Source: Solobacterium sp. (lineage in GTDB: Bacteria > Bacillota_I > Bacilli_A > Erysipelotrichales > Erysipelotrichaceae). From it: a stretch of DNA of 63,041 bases. Shown here one piece after another: positions 62,895-63,041 of this stretch. The position numbers and the translations under genes were made by a program. The notes under the pieces are model-generated. The model saw only the letters and a program-made list of their open reading frames with translations, had not been told where the DNA came from and ran no database searches. Positions within the stretch are counted from its first letter, which is position 1. Every line of letters begins with the position of its first letter. The stretch covers positions 1-63,041 of the forward strand of contig JAFUCL010000072.1 in the NCBI GenBank assembly GCA_017459725.1, written 5' to 3'.

Positions 62895-62917
62895 AAAGCT
62901 TTTATAGCCTCTTTTGA
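62875..62917. repeat. Inverted repeat at the left edge of a probable IS
   Basis: AAAAGAGGCT (62875-62884) and AGCCTCTTTT (62906-62915) form a perfect 10-bp hairpin extended by TAA/TTA. It could act as a terminator and may contain the IS terminal repeat. Confidence 0.5.
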
Positions 62918-62934
62918 ATTGGTAAAATGGAGAT

Positions 62935-63041
62935 ATGAAAAGTGCTAATCAAGTACTAGCCCTACCTGATCAGCGAACATATTATAATGCTGTTCAGCTG
63001 GTTATGCCAATCGATGTACGGATCAAACTTGAAAAAAATGA
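62935..63041 (+). mobile_element. Start of a probable transposase gene (IS1182-like), cut by the window edge
   Basis: An open frame from ATG 62935 runs off the edge. The N-terminus (about 35 residues) contains LPDQRTYYNAVQLVMPIDV and IKLEKN, like the N-terminal part of IS1182-type transposases, where a phrase of the type 'Y.. LIP.D..VR' precedes the catalytic part. TAAAAT and TGGAG lie just upstream. The catalytic domain is not visible, so the family is a tentative call. Confidence 0.55.

Noticed and set aside
1..63041. CRISPR arrays, tRNA genes, prophage genes
   Set aside because: I looked for regularly spaced repeats, cloverleaf T-loop words and phage structural genes and found none; the only mobile signal is at the right edge.

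Overview
The window looks like a chromosomal segment of a low-to-mid GC Gram-positive (Firmicutes). An Erysipelotrichaceae-like gut bacterium is my best guess, but that placement is inference. The evidence is the order yybS-gdpP-rplI-dnaB ... walJ-htrA-rlmH, a GlgC/GlgD heteromeric ADP-glucose pyrophosphorylase, rpsF-ssb-rpsR, ftsEX followed by an M23 hydrolase, sigma-A style promoters, strong GGAGG ribosome binding sites and UGA used as a stop. Nearly all genes lie on the minus strand. The exceptions are an aldolase gene, an esterase gene and the last three genes at the right edge.

Layout, left to right. Bases 1-180 carry tandem promoters and the start of the leader of an rRNA operon transcribed off the left edge. 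From 218 to 18.0 kb comes an Ntdp-type phosphatase gene and then a glycogen region (glgA, glgD, glgC, pullulanase, glgP, glgB, and phosphoglucomutase pgcA). Inside it sit folC, ung, an alpha/beta-hydrolase-like lipoprotein and a DUF885 protein. From 18.1 to 27.0 kb are ptsH and the operon yybS-gdpP-rplI-dnaB-M23 peptidase-walJ-htrA-rlmH. From 27.1 to 31.2 kb is a surface-glycan module: a GtrA-like flippase, a glycosyltransferase with a MarR-like tail, and a GH3 glycosidase. Then come rpsF-ssb-rpsR, an SDR enzyme, a DUF4349 lipoprotein, an Lrp-aminotransferase pair and an ECF sigma/anti-sigma pair (to 37.3 kb).

From 37.7 to 43.9 kb is a catabolic island. It has two metallo-beta-lactamase-fold hydrolases, a DASS-type carboxylate transporter, a D-2-hydroxyacid dehydrogenase, an RpiR regulator and a divergent DRE-TIM aldolase. 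Together these suggest uptake and breakdown of an unidentified lactone or hydroxy acid. The two main promoters share a 14-base word and consensus -35/-10 elements.

From 44.0 to 62 kb is mostly cell-envelope biology. There is a PASTA-only membrane protein in an operon with a MacB/FtsX-like ABC transporter, an esterase, a third MBL hydrolase, a 1171-residue coiled-coil CAP-domain surface protein, uvrB, a C-terminal processing protease, an M23 hydrolase with ftsX and ftsE, and a YitT protein. A VanZ-like protein, a small Cys-motif protein and the start of a probable transposase close the window.

The most notable points are: an apparent ECF promoter shared, with identical 16-base spacing, by the sigma operon and the PASTA-ABC operon; the putative lactone/hydroxy-acid pathway and its operator candidates; a GT2-MarR fusion; and two extracytoplasmic proteins (HtrA-like, hydrolase-like) that have lost catalytic residues.
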